A stretch of 64,000 nucleotides of DNA. Source: Phycicoccus duodecadis (GTDB lineage Bacteria > Actinomycetota > Actinomycetes > Actinomycetales > Dermatophilaceae). The stretch covers positions 3,286,001 through 3,350,000 of the forward strand of contig NZ_PJNE01000001.1 of the NCBI RefSeq assembly GCF_002846495.1, written 5' to 3'. The notes under the pieces were generated by a model. The model worked only from the letters and a program-made list of their open reading frames with translations. It was not told the DNA's origin and searched no databases. Positions 26,744-35,193 of the stretch are shown piece by piece. A program made the translations under genes and the position numbers. The first letter of the stretch is position 1; every line of letters begins with the position of its first letter.

Positions 26744-27751
26744 TCAGAGTGGGCCGAGGGAACGGGCGCGAGCGCGCAGTTCCGCATGGATGCCCCCGTA
26801 GGCCTCCGCGCGGGGGAGCAGCCGCTTGGCCGCCTTGACCACCACGCTGTAGTTGGCGTCGACGACGTTGGCGACCGGGACCTGCGCGATCTGCGAGCAC
26901 AGCTGGTAGGCGTCCATGACGTGGAGGCCGCACAGCTCGCTCACCCAGTGCACGAGCTCGGCGTTGCCGATGCGCCAGGAGTCCTCCATCGGCCGGCTCG
27001 ACCCGATCGCCATGAGGTGGGTGTCGGTCTCGATGCGGGGCCAGCCCGGGGCGTGGCCCTTGACGAGGTCGACGATGAGGGTGGTGGTCATCGCCCCCTC
27101 CACGGCAGTGCCGCACGCCTCGCCCTCACCCTGGCGGTAGTGGCCGTCGCCGACCGAGAACATCGCGCCCTCGACATTGACCCCGAGGTACACCGTGGCG
27201 CCGGCGCGCATCTCGGGCGTGTCCATGTTGCCGCCGAAGCGGTCGGGCACGAGCGACGAGCGCACCTCGCCTCCGGCCGGAGCGACGCCCACGGTGCCGA
27301 GCATCGGTTCGACGGGGAGCTCGACGCGGTGGTCGCTGTGCCGGGCCGTGAAGGCGACGGTGTTGCGGTCGCGGTCGAGCTCGTAGATCCAGGTCGTGTC
27401 CGGGAGCGCGGGCTGGAGGTTCACGGTGCGGTCCGTGCCGGTCATCCCGCCGAAGAAGGGGATGGCCGCCGAGGCGGCCCAGTCGCGCGCGGGTACGAGG
27501 TCGACGAGGTGGAGCACGAGGGTGTCGCCGGGCTCAGCGCCCTCGACGTAGAAGGGGCCGGTCTGCGGGTTGACGAACCGCAGGTCGACCTTGGCACTGG
27601 ACAGGTCCTCGACCGTGCGCAGTGCCCCACCGAACGCGTCGTCGGACCACAGCCGCAGCGCCGTGCCGGGCTTGACCCGCATCTGCGGAGCGACGCCACC
27701 GAAGGTGTAGACGTACTGCTCGCGGGTGGGGGTGAACTCGATCATCTCCAT
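26744..27751 (-). CDS. Acetamidase/formamidase family amidohydrolase
   Basis: 335 residues, FmdA/AmdA family. Visible family motifs: PFYVEGAEPGDTLVLHL, IPFFGGMTG, ELPVEPMLGTVGVAPAGGE, RFGGNMDTPEM, and the metal ligands around FSVGDGHYRQGEGE. The family hydrolyses short amides such as formamide or acetamide to ammonia and acid with a zinc or similar metal ion. It is followed by the SDR and preceded (14 bases) by the FMN oxidase, which suggests a shared operon for breakdown of an amide or hydroxy-acid substrate. Substrate inferred only. Confidence 0.87.
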   Translation of the reverse strand: MEMIEFTPTREQYVYTFGGVAPQMRVKPGTALRLWSDDAFGGALRTVEDLSSAKVDLRFVNPQTGPFYVEGAEPGDTLVLHLVDLVPARDWAASAAIPFFGGMTGTDRTVNLQPALPDTTWIYELDRDRNTVAFTARHSDHRVELPVEPMLGTVGVAPAGGEVRSSLVPDRFGGNMDTPEMRAGATVYLGVNVEGAMFSVGDGHYRQGEGEACGTAVEGAMTTTLIVDLVKGHAPGWPRIETDTHLMAIGSSRPMEDSWRIGNAELVHWVSELCGLHVMDAYQLCSQIAQVPVANVVDANYSVVVKAAKRLLPRAEAYGGIHAELRARARSLGPL

Positions 27752-27765
27752 CCTCGGAAACTACC

Positions 27766-28983
27766 TCAGCCCTGGCGCAGACGAACATGGTCGCGACCCA
27801 GGTCGGACACCCGTGAGACGCCGAGCAGGGCAAGGGTGGAGGTGACCTCCTGCTGCAGGATCTGCGCGGCGCGCTGGACCCCGCGTTCGCCGCCGGCCAT
27901 CAACCCGTAGAGGTAGGCGCGGCCGACGAGCGCGGCCCTGGCCCCGAGGGCGACGGCGGCGACGATGTCGCTCCCGGACAGGATGCCGCCGTCGACGTAG
28001 ACCTCGGCGCGGTCGCCGACGGCGTCCACGACCGACGGGAGGACTTCCAGCGGGACCGGAGCCCGGTCCAGCTGGCGCCCACCGTGGTTGGACACGACCA
28101 CCGCGTCGGCGCCGGCGTCGACCACCGCCTGCGCGTCGGCGACGGTCTGGATGCCCTTGACGACCAACGGTCCGTCCCACACCTCCCGCAGCCAGCCCAG
28201 GTCGGCCATCGAGGCCGCCGGGTCGAACATCGTGCCGACGAGCTCGGCGACGGTCCCGTCGAAGCGGTTGAGCGACGCGAACTCGAGCGGCTCGGTGGTG
28301 AGCAGGTCCCACCACCACGCCGGGTGCACGGACCCCTCGGCGAAGGTCCTCAGGGAGAGGGTCGGTGGGATCGTCAGGCCGTTGCGGACGTCGCGAAGAC
28401 GCGGGCCGGCCACGGGCGTGTCGACGGTGAGCACGAGCGCCTCGTAGCCGGCGGCCTGCGCCCGCGCGACGAGGTCGCGGCTGGCCTCGCGGTCCCGCCA
28501 GAGGTAGAGCTGGAACCACCGACGCGCGTCGGGCGCGGCGGCGGCGAGCTGCTCGATCGAGGTCGTGCCCATGGTCGACAAGGCGTAGGGGATGCCTGTG
28601 CGCGCCGCGACGCGACCGACCGCGGACTCGCCCTCCGTGTGCATCATCCGGGTGAACCCGGTGGGGGCGAAGGCCCACGGCGCCGCGGATGCCTTGCCGA
28701 GGATCGTCGTCGAGGTGTCCACGCCCGAGACGTCCTGCAGGACCCGCGGCGAGAACTCGACACGGGAGTAGGCCTCCCGGGAGCGCGACAGGCTCAGCTC
28801 CTCGCCGGCGGCACCGTCGGTGTAGTCGAAGACCGCGCGCGGGGCGCGCCGCCGGGCCAGCCGGCGCAGGTCGGCGATGGAGGCCGCTCGGGCCAGCCGC
28901 CGGTCCGTGGTGTCCAGCGGGACCCGCGCGGGACGCAGGACCTCCTGCAGCTCGGACCACCGGGGGCGACGGCGCGTTGTCAT
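27766..28983 (-). CDS. FMN-dependent alpha-hydroxy acid oxidase/dehydrogenase
   Basis: 405 residues, the L-lactate dehydrogenase (LldD) / glycolate oxidase / mandelate dehydrogenase family. FMN and active-site residues: FDYTDGAAGEE, APTGFTRMMH, WFQLYLWRDRE, LTVDTPVAGPRLRDVRNG, VVKGIQTVADA, and the catalytic histidine in VVSNHGGRQLD, followed by VDGGI and the phosphate-binding GRAYLYGL. It oxidises a 2-hydroxy acid to the 2-oxo acid. First gene of the leftward group. The gap to the divergent aldo-keto reductase is 225 bases. Which acid is used cannot be read. Confidence 0.88.
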   Translation of the reverse strand: MTTRRRPRWSELQEVLRPARVPLDTTDRRLARAASIADLRRLARRRAPRAVFDYTDGAAGEELSLSRSREAYSRVEFSPRVLQDVSGVDTSTTILGKASAAPWAFAPTGFTRMMHTEGESAVGRVAARTGIPYALSTMGTTSIEQLAAAAPDARRWFQLYLWRDREASRDLVARAQAAGYEALVLTVDTPVAGPRLRDVRNGLTIPPTLSLRTFAEGSVHPAWWWDLLTTEPLEFASLNRFDGTVAELVGTMFDPAASMADLGWLREVWDGPLVVKGIQTVADAQAVVDAGADAVVVSNHGGRQLDRAPVPLEVLPSVVDAVGDRAEVYVDGGILSGSDIVAAVALGARAALVGRAYLYGLMAGGERGVQRAAQILQQEVTSTLALLGVSRVSDLGRDHVRLRQG

Positions 28984-29208
28984 CCCGCCGTTCTACAGGA
29001 TCCGCGGTCTTCCCCGCGTCGGCGGACACGGAAGGCGGAGCGAGCAGCCCAGAGAGCGTGTTGCCCCGCCGGAAGTGTCCGGCGAGTGGGACGGGCACCC
29101 AGGCAGACCGGACGCCTCGACTGCCACCATGGGGTGGGCCCAAGGTTTCGCCGCCCCGGATCCGGCCGAACGTCCTGGCCGCCGCTGCTGATCGCCCAGG
29201 AGGGCACT

Positions 29209-30252
29209 ATGGACTCTGACTCCCGCACCGACCTGTCCTCGAACCAGGAAGCGCGAGGCTCCGCGATGCCCTCGCGTGTCCTCGGGCGGACGGGGCGCGC
29301 GGTCTCGGTCATCTCCCTGGGTACCTGGCAGCTGGGTGCCGACTGGGGCGAGGTTCGCCCCGATGATGCCCGGGCGGTTCTGGAGGCATCGGCCGAGGCC
29401 GGCGTGACGATGTTCGACACAGCCGATGTGTACGGTGACGGCCGCAGCGAGCAATGCATCGCCGAGTTCCTCGCGGCGCACCCGGGGCTCGACACGTTCG
29501 TGGCCACGAAGATGGGCAGGCGTGCCGACCAGAGCCTGGGGAACTACTCGATGGCGAACTTCCGTGCCTGGACCGACCGCTCGCGCTCGAACCTGCGGAC
29601 CGACACCCTTGACCTCGTCCAGCTGCACTGCCCCCCGACCGAGGTGATCGACAGCGACCAGGTGTTCGACGACCTCGACACTCTCGTGGCGGAGGGGGTG
29701 ATGGCCGCCTACGGCGTCAGCGTCGAGACCGCCGACCAGGCGCTGGCTGCGATCGCGCGGCCGTCGGTGGCGTCGGTCCAGATCATCATCAACGCCTTCC
29801 GTCTCAAGCCCCTCGAGCGGGTCCTGCCCGCGGCGCTCGAAGCCGGGGTCGGCATCATCGCGCGAGTCCCGTTGGCCAGTGGCCTGCTGTCGGGACGGTA
29901 CGACGAGTCGACCACCTTCGCCGCCGACGACCACCGAAGCTACAACCGGCACGGCGAGGCCTTCGACCGGGGTGAGACCTTCTCGGGCGTCGACTACGAC
30001 GAAGGCGTACGCGCAGCCAGGGAGTTCTCGGCCCTCGCTGCCGCGCGTGGCCTGTCACCCGCCCGCGCAGCGCTGGCGTGGGTCGCCCAGTTGGACGGCG
30101 TCACCACCGTGATACCCGGCGCCCGCTCCCCGGAGCAGGCCAGGCAGAACGCGACCGCAGGCTCCGTGCCCCCACTCGGCGAGGAGTTCACCGCAGCGGT
30201 CACCGAGCTGTACGACCGCCGCCTGAAGGCCTCGGTTCACGACCTCTGGTGA
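29209..30252 (+). CDS. Aldo/keto reductase
   Basis: 347 residues, (beta/alpha)8 AKR fold. Visible are SVISLGTWQLGADWG, catalytic Asp-Tyr in MFDTADVYGDGRSE, the Lys in FVATKMGRR, the His in VQLHCPP, and the nucleotide-binding end VTTVIPGARSPEQARQN. An extra 20-residue Ser/Asp-rich N-terminus precedes the domain. The start has AGGAGGG five bases upstream, a strong ribosome site. Divergent from the FMN oxidase; it may reduce or oxidise an intermediate of the same pathway (inference). Confidence 0.9.
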   Translation: MDSDSRTDLSSNQEARGSAMPSRVLGRTGRAVSVISLGTWQLGADWGEVRPDDARAVLEASAEAGVTMFDTADVYGDGRSEQCIAEFLAAHPGLDTFVATKMGRRADQSLGNYSMANFRAWTDRSRSNLRTDTLDLVQLHCPPTEVIDSDQVFDDLDTLVAEGVMAAYGVSVETADQALAAIARPSVASVQIIINAFRLKPLERVLPAALEAGVGIIARVPLASGLLSGRYDESTTFAADDHRSYNRHGEAFDRGETFSGVDYDEGVRAAREFSALAAARGLSPARAALAWVAQLDGVTTVIPGARSPEQARQNATAGSVPPLGEEFTAAVTELYDRRLKASVHDLW

Positions 30253-30386
30253 GCACTCCGCGCAGAGCACCCACGACCGACGGATGATGAGCGCGAAGGG
30301 GTATCCCGCCGGGGTCGGTCAACGCCCAGCTCGTGCTTGGTTGCTTGCGATGGGCTTCGCGTCGCCGGGGCCACGTTCTGTTCAGA

Positions 30387-30406
30387 TGTGCCACGAACGC
30401 GCCACA
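30387..30406. repeat. Left copy of 20-base direct repeat bounding the island
   Basis: Identical over 20 bases to 35193-35212 and in the same orientation. Core TGTGCCAC followed by GAAC and GCGCCACA; flanks differ. It lies in the gap after the aldo-keto reductase. Possible recombination or arm-type integrase site, since the other copy directly follows integrase coding sequence. Confidence 0.6.
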
Positions 30407-30432
30407 ACCAAGGTCGGCGGCTCTTGGTGAGG

Positions 30433-30861
30433 TCAGCCGGGAATCTGGCCCGTCTGCACGAGTCGGCTTCTTCCGGTCAGACGGTGTCGGAGGCGCTGGA
30501 GGGGTGTCCGCCAGGCTTTGGCGACGGTTCCGTCTGGCAGGGTCAGCGTCCAGGAGATCTCGGTGCTTCCGCGCTTCTTCGTGACCTCGTCGCCGCGTCC
30601 GTGCAGGTACGCCAGACCTCGGCTGAGCTGCTTCCGCACCGCGTCGGGCTGGTGTTCCACGTCGTACTCGTACTCCGGGATGGAGTACCGCTGGCCCAGG
30701 TCGAGAGGGAACGCGTCGCTGCCGACGTCGAGGCTGAACCACCGACGTGGATCGGATCGGAGGGTCACGAGCAGCTTGTCGTGCTCGTCGAGCTTCCACG
30801 CGACATCCGGATCGGCGTCGAGCAGCGTCCTGGCAGCGGCAAGCAACGACTCTGAGGGCAC
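30433..30861 (-). CDS. Hypothetical protein
   Basis: 142 residues, no signal peptide, membrane span or recognisable domain. It is rich in charged and aromatic residues: a helical N-terminus (SLLAAARTLLDADPDVAW), a strand-rich middle (KLLVTLRSDPRRWFSLDVGSD, IPEYEYDVEHQPDA) and a basic tail (RTPLQRLRHRLTGRSR). The coding frame is supported by TACCCT standing exactly six bases before the GTG, the promoter form used throughout this window. A start 38 codons earlier would run through a proline/arginine stretch without coding character. It sits inside the accessory segment beside the IS element; I cannot name a function. Confidence 0.55.
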   Translation of the reverse strand: MPSESLLAAARTLLDADPDVAWKLDEHDKLLVTLRSDPRRWFSLDVGSDAFPLDLGQRYSIPEYEYDVEHQPDAVRKQLSRGLAYLHGRGDEVTKKRGSTEISWTLTLPDGTVAKAWRTPLQRLRHRLTGRSRLVQTGQIPG

Positions 30862-31008
30862 GCACGCAGGGTAGATCGAGAGGACGTGGGCGTACGCGGA
30901 TTCAGCGGGGGGTGCGCGGAGGGTGCGAGGCGCGGGGTCCCTGTCGCGGGGCCCAGCGGGCTCCTGGATCTTCACTCACATGCCGAATGTCGGACGTTCC
31001 CGGTCTGC

Positions 31009-31030
31009 ACGTCGAGAGGTCGCAACACGC
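31009..31030 (+). repeat. Left inverted repeat of the IS30-family element
   Basis: Starts ACGTCGAGAGG and ends CAACACGC. It matches the right end read on the other strand with three differences, all transitions. Confidence 0.82.
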
Positions 31031-31077
31031 AGAAGAAATCGCTGGCGGTCTCAATCGGTGAGCGCAACGGGTTGGTT

Positions 31078-32250
31078 TCAGGCTACTTCGGCGAGGGCTT
31101 CGGCTGGGGTACGCCATCCCAGGGTCATGCGGGGTCGGGCGTTGAGTCCGTCTGCGACGGTCTCGAGGTCTTCTTGGGTGTACACGGACAGGTCGGTGCC
31201 CTTGGGGAAGTACTGGCGAAGGAGCCCGTTGGTGTTCTCGTTGCTGCCGCGTTGCCAGGGCGAGGCGGGGTCGCAGAACCACACGCTCAGCCCGGTCTCG
31301 GCACGGACTCGTTGGTGGGAGCCGACCAGCTCGACGCCTTGGTCCCAGGTCAGGGAGCGGGCCAGGTGCTCGGGTAGGGCGGTGATCTGTTGCGCGATGG
31401 CGTCGGCGACGGATTCGGCGTCGTGCCGCCCTGGTAGGTGAAGCAGGATCACGAACCGGGTGGTGCGCTCGACCAGGGTCCCGATCGCCGAGGCGCTGTT
31501 CTTGCCGATGATCAGGTCACCTTCCCAGTGCCCGGGCACGGTGCGGGCGTCGACGTCCTTGGGTCGATTCGCGATCAGCAGCTCCCCGGGCACCCGGGGC
31601 CGTTTGGCGGCCTTGCGCGGGGCCCGACGGGCCCGACCGGTGCGAAGCGCGTGGTGCAGGTCAGCGCGCAGGTGGCCACGGCCTTGGACGTACAGCTCCT
31701 GGTAGAGCGTCTCGTGGGAGACCCGCATCGACTCATCATCGGGGAAGAGCACCTTGAGCCGGTTGCTGACCTGCTGAGGGCTCATCCGCTCGGTCCCGCC
31801 GATCCACGCCTGCACCGTCGCCGCGAGCACCCGGTGCCCGGACAGCTTGGTCGGTTTGGGCCGGCGGGCCCGCTGCTCAGCCTTCAGCTGCGCGATCCGC
31901 GCCGAGTACGGCCGCATCCGCACCGTCCCGGCGCTGGTGCGGCCCTTGGGGCGAAGGTTGCGCGCGATCTCCCGACTGATCGTCGACCGCGCCCGCCCGA
32001 TCTCGCGCGCGATCTCCGCCTGGGTATGGCCCCGGGCGAGCATCTCCTCGATCGCCTCACGCTCCTCGAAGCTGAGCCGGTGGCCAGAGTCCGCAACCCG
32101 CATCCTGATCACGCCACCAGACTCGCGGACCCACCGCCCCGCGATGCTCGATCCGACCCCAGCCACAGCCGCGGACCGCAGCACGTCACCATCGAGCCGG
32201 TACTCACGCCAGAACGCGTCCTCAAACCGACGAGCCAACTTCAATGTCAC
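31078..32250 (-). CDS. IS30-family transposase
   Basis: 390 residues. After a 55-residue leader comes the helix-turn-helix RLSFEEREAIEEMLARGHTQAEIA (in part) with ISREIARN, typical of IS30. The DDE catalytic core is complete: Asp in GHWEGDLIIG, Asp in LTWDQG, Glu in SNENTNGLLRQYFP. The start is a GTG with GGAGGTG at good distance. Length and residues are normal for an active enzyme; no frameshift is seen. It catalyses cut/copy movement of the surrounding 1321-bp element. Confidence 0.94.
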   Translation of the reverse strand: MTLKLARRFEDAFWREYRLDGDVLRSAAVAGVGSSIAGRWVRESGGVIRMRVADSGHRLSFEEREAIEEMLARGHTQAEIAREIGRARSTISREIARNLRPKGRTSAGTVRMRPYSARIAQLKAEQRARRPKPTKLSGHRVLAATVQAWIGGTERMSPQQVSNRLKVLFPDDESMRVSHETLYQELYVQGRGHLRADLHHALRTGRARRAPRKAAKRPRVPGELLIANRPKDVDARTVPGHWEGDLIIGKNSASAIGTLVERTTRFVILLHLPGRHDAESVADAIAQQITALPEHLARSLTWDQGVELVGSHQRVRAETGLSVWFCDPASPWQRGSNENTNGLLRQYFPKGTDLSVYTQEDLETVADGLNARPRMTLGWRTPAEALAEVA

Positions 32251-32307
32251 AACACACCTCCACAGGTCGTGTTGCGTTCACCCCCTGAGGCCGCAGCTCG
32301 ATCCCGG

Positions 32308-32329
32308 GCATGTTGTGGCCTCTCGACGT
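32308..32329 (-). repeat. Right inverted repeat of the IS30-family element
   Basis: Read on the minus strand it begins ACGTCGAGAGG and continues CCACAACATGC, pairing with the left end. It defines the right boundary of the element, 79 bases beyond the transposase start. Confidence 0.82.
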
Positions 32330-32815
32330 CCGCCGAGACCTCGGATTCTGCGGTCCCTGCGGGCGGGGCGGACCCACATACAGGCAGTGGAACGTGCTGC
32401 GTCGTCCTGTGAGCGTGGCCTACAGGTCGGAAGTGGCCCACTGCCTGTCCGTGGGTCCGTTCATCCCGATCTGCCGCTATCCGATCGGTCGATACGCGGC
32501 GGGAATGCAGCGTCAGGTGGGACTACCGCCAGTACTGCCAGCCGTCCGGTGGGGCGGGCCAGGTCGACAAGGGCGATGGTTGGCGTTGCCGTGACCGTCG
32601 ATGTGAACCGGTGCCACCGTTGTCCCCGTCGAAATCGACGACGTCGCGCGAGCTGCACCCCTGCATGACGACTGCGACAGCAACCGTGAGCCCCACCAGG
32701 ACAATTGCTGCTCGAGCGCGGTCCTGGCCGAGGCCCGCGAAGGCCCGAGGACCGCGAACGAGCCAGCTGTGGGCACTGTGAACCTGCCGGTCACCAACGT
32801 CCCGACCGAGGACAC
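32330..32815. other. Gene-poor stretch between the IS element and the propeller gene
   Basis: 486 bases without a convincing gene. It holds the inverted repeat described separately and, on the minus strand, a lipobox-like string VVMQGC in a frame ending at 32523 that has no good start and would be about 54 codons long; it may be the remnant of a lipoprotein gene. Nothing else stands out. Confidence 0.5.
32370..32458. repeat. 21-base inverted repeat with 47-base loop
   Basis: Arms 32370-32390 and 32438-32458 share GGACCCAC and ACAGGCAGTGG, 19 of 21 positions. It lies 41 bases outside the IS30 end. It could be the end pair of a tiny non-autonomous element, or a transcription stop. Seen directly; role unknown. 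Confidence 0.6.
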
Positions 32816-34906
32816 CTAGAGGGTCCGCACGGCGACGCCGTCGATCTGGACCAGCTTCCCGGTCGCGGAGGTCACCACGACGGAGAGCGTCCCGCTGCGC
32901 AGCGAGGTGACGGGCAGGGCGAGGACGCTCTGTCGCCGGGTCGTCGAGGACGCGAGGGAGACCGACCCGATCTTGGTGGAGCCGATGTACACCGTGGCGA
33001 CGCCGCACGTGGAGCATCGCGTCGCCACCAGGTAAACCTGGCGCGCACTCACCGACGCCAGGGTGAGCCGAGCGCCCGAGCGGGTCGAGTAGGTGTTCGT
33101 GCCGAGGTACGAGGAGCTGGTGTTCTGCTGCGTCCACCCTGCTGTCGCCCGGGTCAGGGAGCGGTCGTCGAGCGGGCGCACGGTGCATCTCTGAGCGCTC
33201 CAGGCCGAGGTGTTCCCCATCCGGTCGCGAGCCCGCACCGACCAGCACGTCTGGTATCCCACCGCAAGGGGCACGTTCACCCGGGTCGACGTGGTGCCGT
33301 TCGCCACGGTGCCGTACCCGCCGAAGAGGCCGCTGCGCGGGGCCCGGCGGAACCTGACGTCGTAGCTCGCGACACCGGAGGGGTCGGTCGCGGAGTACGA
33401 CGCGGCCAGCGTCGGCGTCAGGGCAACGGCCACGACGGGGGAGACGAGGCGCAGGAGCGGAGCGGTGCTGTCGTGGGTGAAGGTCCTGGCGGCGACGGTC
33501 TCCCGGCCGCTGGGCTCGTGGGAGCGGACGACCAGGAGGTGCCGTCCCGACGGCAGGGTTCCGGCATGGTACGCGCCGTCACAGGAAGCCGCGGCCGCCG
33601 CGTCGACGGCGCAGGTCAGGGTGGTGCCTGCCGGGAGGGCGGAGACGTCGAGCGGCAGGGCGCTGCTGGGGCCGGTGGTCGTCGGCGTCGGGCCGATGGC
33701 CACTCTCGCGCCGGCCCAGGCCGCGCGTTGGAGATTCTGGTAGACGCGGGCGCCCAGGTCGGCGGAGCGTGCCGACGGGGTTCCGTCGACGCCGATCGTC
33801 GACCTGTAGACGCTGCTGGGGAAGGCCGGGCCGGAGAGGACCATGCCGAGCTCGTCGCCGCGAGGGGACCAGGTCACGTCGTAGGCCACGGTGTCGTCGG
33901 GCACGGCGCGCGCCACTCCGCCGGACGCGGACATCACGTAGGTCCCGCGCGCCAGGACGTCGTCCGTGTACAGGCGGGTGAACGCGATCCAGCGTCCCCC
34001 CGGCGACACCTCGGGGCGGATCGCCCCGTCCGTCCCGGCCAGCGACCCGATCTGGACACCGGACGTCGCGTCGACCAGCGCCAGCGGCAGCCCCAGACCT
34101 CCCGTCTTGTGGTTGACGACGAGCGTCCTGCTGTCGGGCATCCACGAGGGATCGGTGGTCCCGGGGATCTCCCGGGTCGGTGTCCCACCCGTCGCGGGCA
34201 GGACGAAGGTCGAGGGGACCGAGGCCTGGGTACCGACCGCCACCCGGGTCCCGTCCGGTGACCAGGCCGGGTGGTCGAGCACGGCCGCGGTGGCCCACAG
34301 CAGGACCGGAGGCGTGGAGCGGTCGACGGGCTCGGACCACAGCTGCCAACCTCCGGAGGTCGGCCGGGTCGAGAGGAGCATCCTGCCGTCGGGAGACAGC
34401 GCCAGGCCCATTGAGGCGTCGCTCTGACCCGGGCCGGCGGGCCTCGAGACACTCGCGACCGGTTGGGGAAGGGCCCACTCAGTCATCCGCACCGGGCCGC
34501 CGTCGCGATCTGCAGCCGCGGCGATCAGGGACTCACTGACCGGAGTCTGCGCCACGGGGGTTCCTGCGTCACCCTCGCCCACCGTGGTCACCGCCGACAC
34601 CGCGTACGTGGCGTCCGGCGGCGCATCCGGCTCCGACCACGACAGGGACACCGAGAAGGGCACGGAGTAGCTGGTGTCCATGCCGGCCGACGACCGGTGC
34701 ACCACGAAACCGGTGAGACCGCCGTCGCCGTAGTCGGTCGGGAGGTCCCAGCTCAGGTCGACCCCACCCCCCGGCACCCGAAGCGCGCTGACCGCTGTCG
34801 CCGGCGAGGGGAGGGCGCCGGGAGCGGCATGCGCGGCGGCCGGCATCACCATGAGGGCGGCCGGCACCACGCTCACGGTCACGGCACTCAAGGCACCACG
34901 AAGCAT
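32816..34906 (-). CDS. Secreted multidomain protein: Fn3-like, TolB/WD-type propeller, Ig/Fn3-like, C-terminal beta domain
   Basis: 696 residues. Signal peptide of about 27 residues (hydrophobic core VTVSVVPAALMVMPAAAHA). Then a fibronectin-III-like domain (35-110, GGVDLSWDLP), a six-bladed propeller-like region (about 125-400) with repeated blades such as MGLALSPDGRMLLS, PAWSPDGTRVAVG, PEVSPGGRWIAFT and VTWSPRGDELGMV, an Ig-like and a second Fn3-like part (405-570), and a C-terminal beta domain with CSTC. No lipobox, no LPXTG, no catalytic motif. Probably an extracellular adhesive or ligand-binding protein. It lies inside the island and starts at an ATG with GGGGGA upstream. Confidence 0.78.
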   Translation of the reverse strand: MLRGALSAVTVSVVPAALMVMPAAAHAAPGALPSPATAVSALRVPGGGVDLSWDLPTDYGDGGLTGFVVHRSSAGMDTSYSVPFSVSLSWSEPDAPPDATYAVSAVTTVGEGDAGTPVAQTPVSESLIAAAADRDGGPVRMTEWALPQPVASVSRPAGPGQSDASMGLALSPDGRMLLSTRPTSGGWQLWSEPVDRSTPPVLLWATAAVLDHPAWSPDGTRVAVGTQASVPSTFVLPATGGTPTREIPGTTDPSWMPDSRTLVVNHKTGGLGLPLALVDATSGVQIGSLAGTDGAIRPEVSPGGRWIAFTRLYTDDVLARGTYVMSASGGVARAVPDDTVAYDVTWSPRGDELGMVLSGPAFPSSVYRSTIGVDGTPSARSADLGARVYQNLQRAAWAGARVAIGPTPTTTGPSSALPLDVSALPAGTTLTCAVDAAAAASCDGAYHAGTLPSGRHLLVVRSHEPSGRETVAARTFTHDSTAPLLRLVSPVVAVALTPTLAASYSATDPSGVASYDVRFRRAPRSGLFGGYGTVANGTTSTRVNVPLAVGYQTCWSVRARDRMGNTSAWSAQRCTVRPLDDRSLTRATAGWTQQNTSSSYLGTNTYSTRSGARLTLASVSARQVYLVATRCSTCGVATVYIGSTKIGSVSLASSTTRRQSVLALPVTSLRSGTLSVVVTSATGKLVQIDGVAVRTL

Positions 34907-34942
34907 GGAGTTCCCCCAGATGGATGAGATGGCCCGCGCGGG

Positions 34943-34971
34943 GCTGTTCGGAGATGGTAGCCGTGAACAGC
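34943..34971 (-). promoter_or_regulatory. Possible operator/promoter of the propeller gene
   Basis: GCTGTTC and GAACAGC form a perfect seven-base inverted repeat separated by 15 bases. On the minus strand the spacer holds TACCAT, a fair -10 for the gene whose ATG is about 45 bases downstream. A repressor bound to both arms would enclose the -10. No good -35 is visible. Confidence 0.35.
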
Positions 34972-35028
34972 ACGCCCACGAGCGCGATTCGGGTCGGTCC
35001 GCTCGACACCGAGTCCCGGGACAACCCC

Positions 35029-35193
35029 CACCTGCGGCGGCTGCATGCCACCGCCCGGGCCCTCGCCGCCGGGGCGAACGTCAAGGCCGTCCAGCGCATG
35101 CTGGGTCACGCCTCCGCCGCGATGACGCTGGACATCTACGCCGGGCTGTTCGGCGACGAGCTCGACGGCGTGGCGGACGCGTTGGACGATCTT
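35029..35193 (+). pseudogene. Remnant of a tyrosine (phage-type) integrase, C-terminal end
   Basis: About 55 codons read GANVKAVQRMLGHASAAMTLD and YAGLFGDELDGVADALDDL (quoted in two parts), the highly typical end of actinobacterial phage-type integrases, including the LGH histidine and the tyrosine nucleophile. The N-terminal and core domains with the first arginine are missing, and the preceding HDLRHT box is scrambled (HLRRLHATA). The frame runs on without a proper stop into the tRNA. It marks an old integration beside the CAT tRNA. Confidence 0.8.

Larger units (their letters stand above)
31009..32329. mobile_element. Complete IS30-family insertion sequence (1321 bp)
   Basis: One transposase gene framed by 22-base inverted repeats that agree at 19 positions, with a second matched block (GGTGAGCGCAAC left, GGTGAACGCAAC right) at the same distance, 47-48 bases, from each end. 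Gene and ends look intact, so it may be active. I see no 2-3 base target duplication at these ends. Confidence 0.88.

Noticed and set aside
31006..32332. Target site duplication of the IS30-family element
   Set aside because: Bases outside the two repeats (TGC left, CCG right) do not match in two or three positions.
32523..32684. Possible small lipoprotein with VVMQGC lipobox on the minus strand
   Set aside because: No good start codon or ribosome site, and basic low-complexity sequence after the cysteine; at most a remnant.
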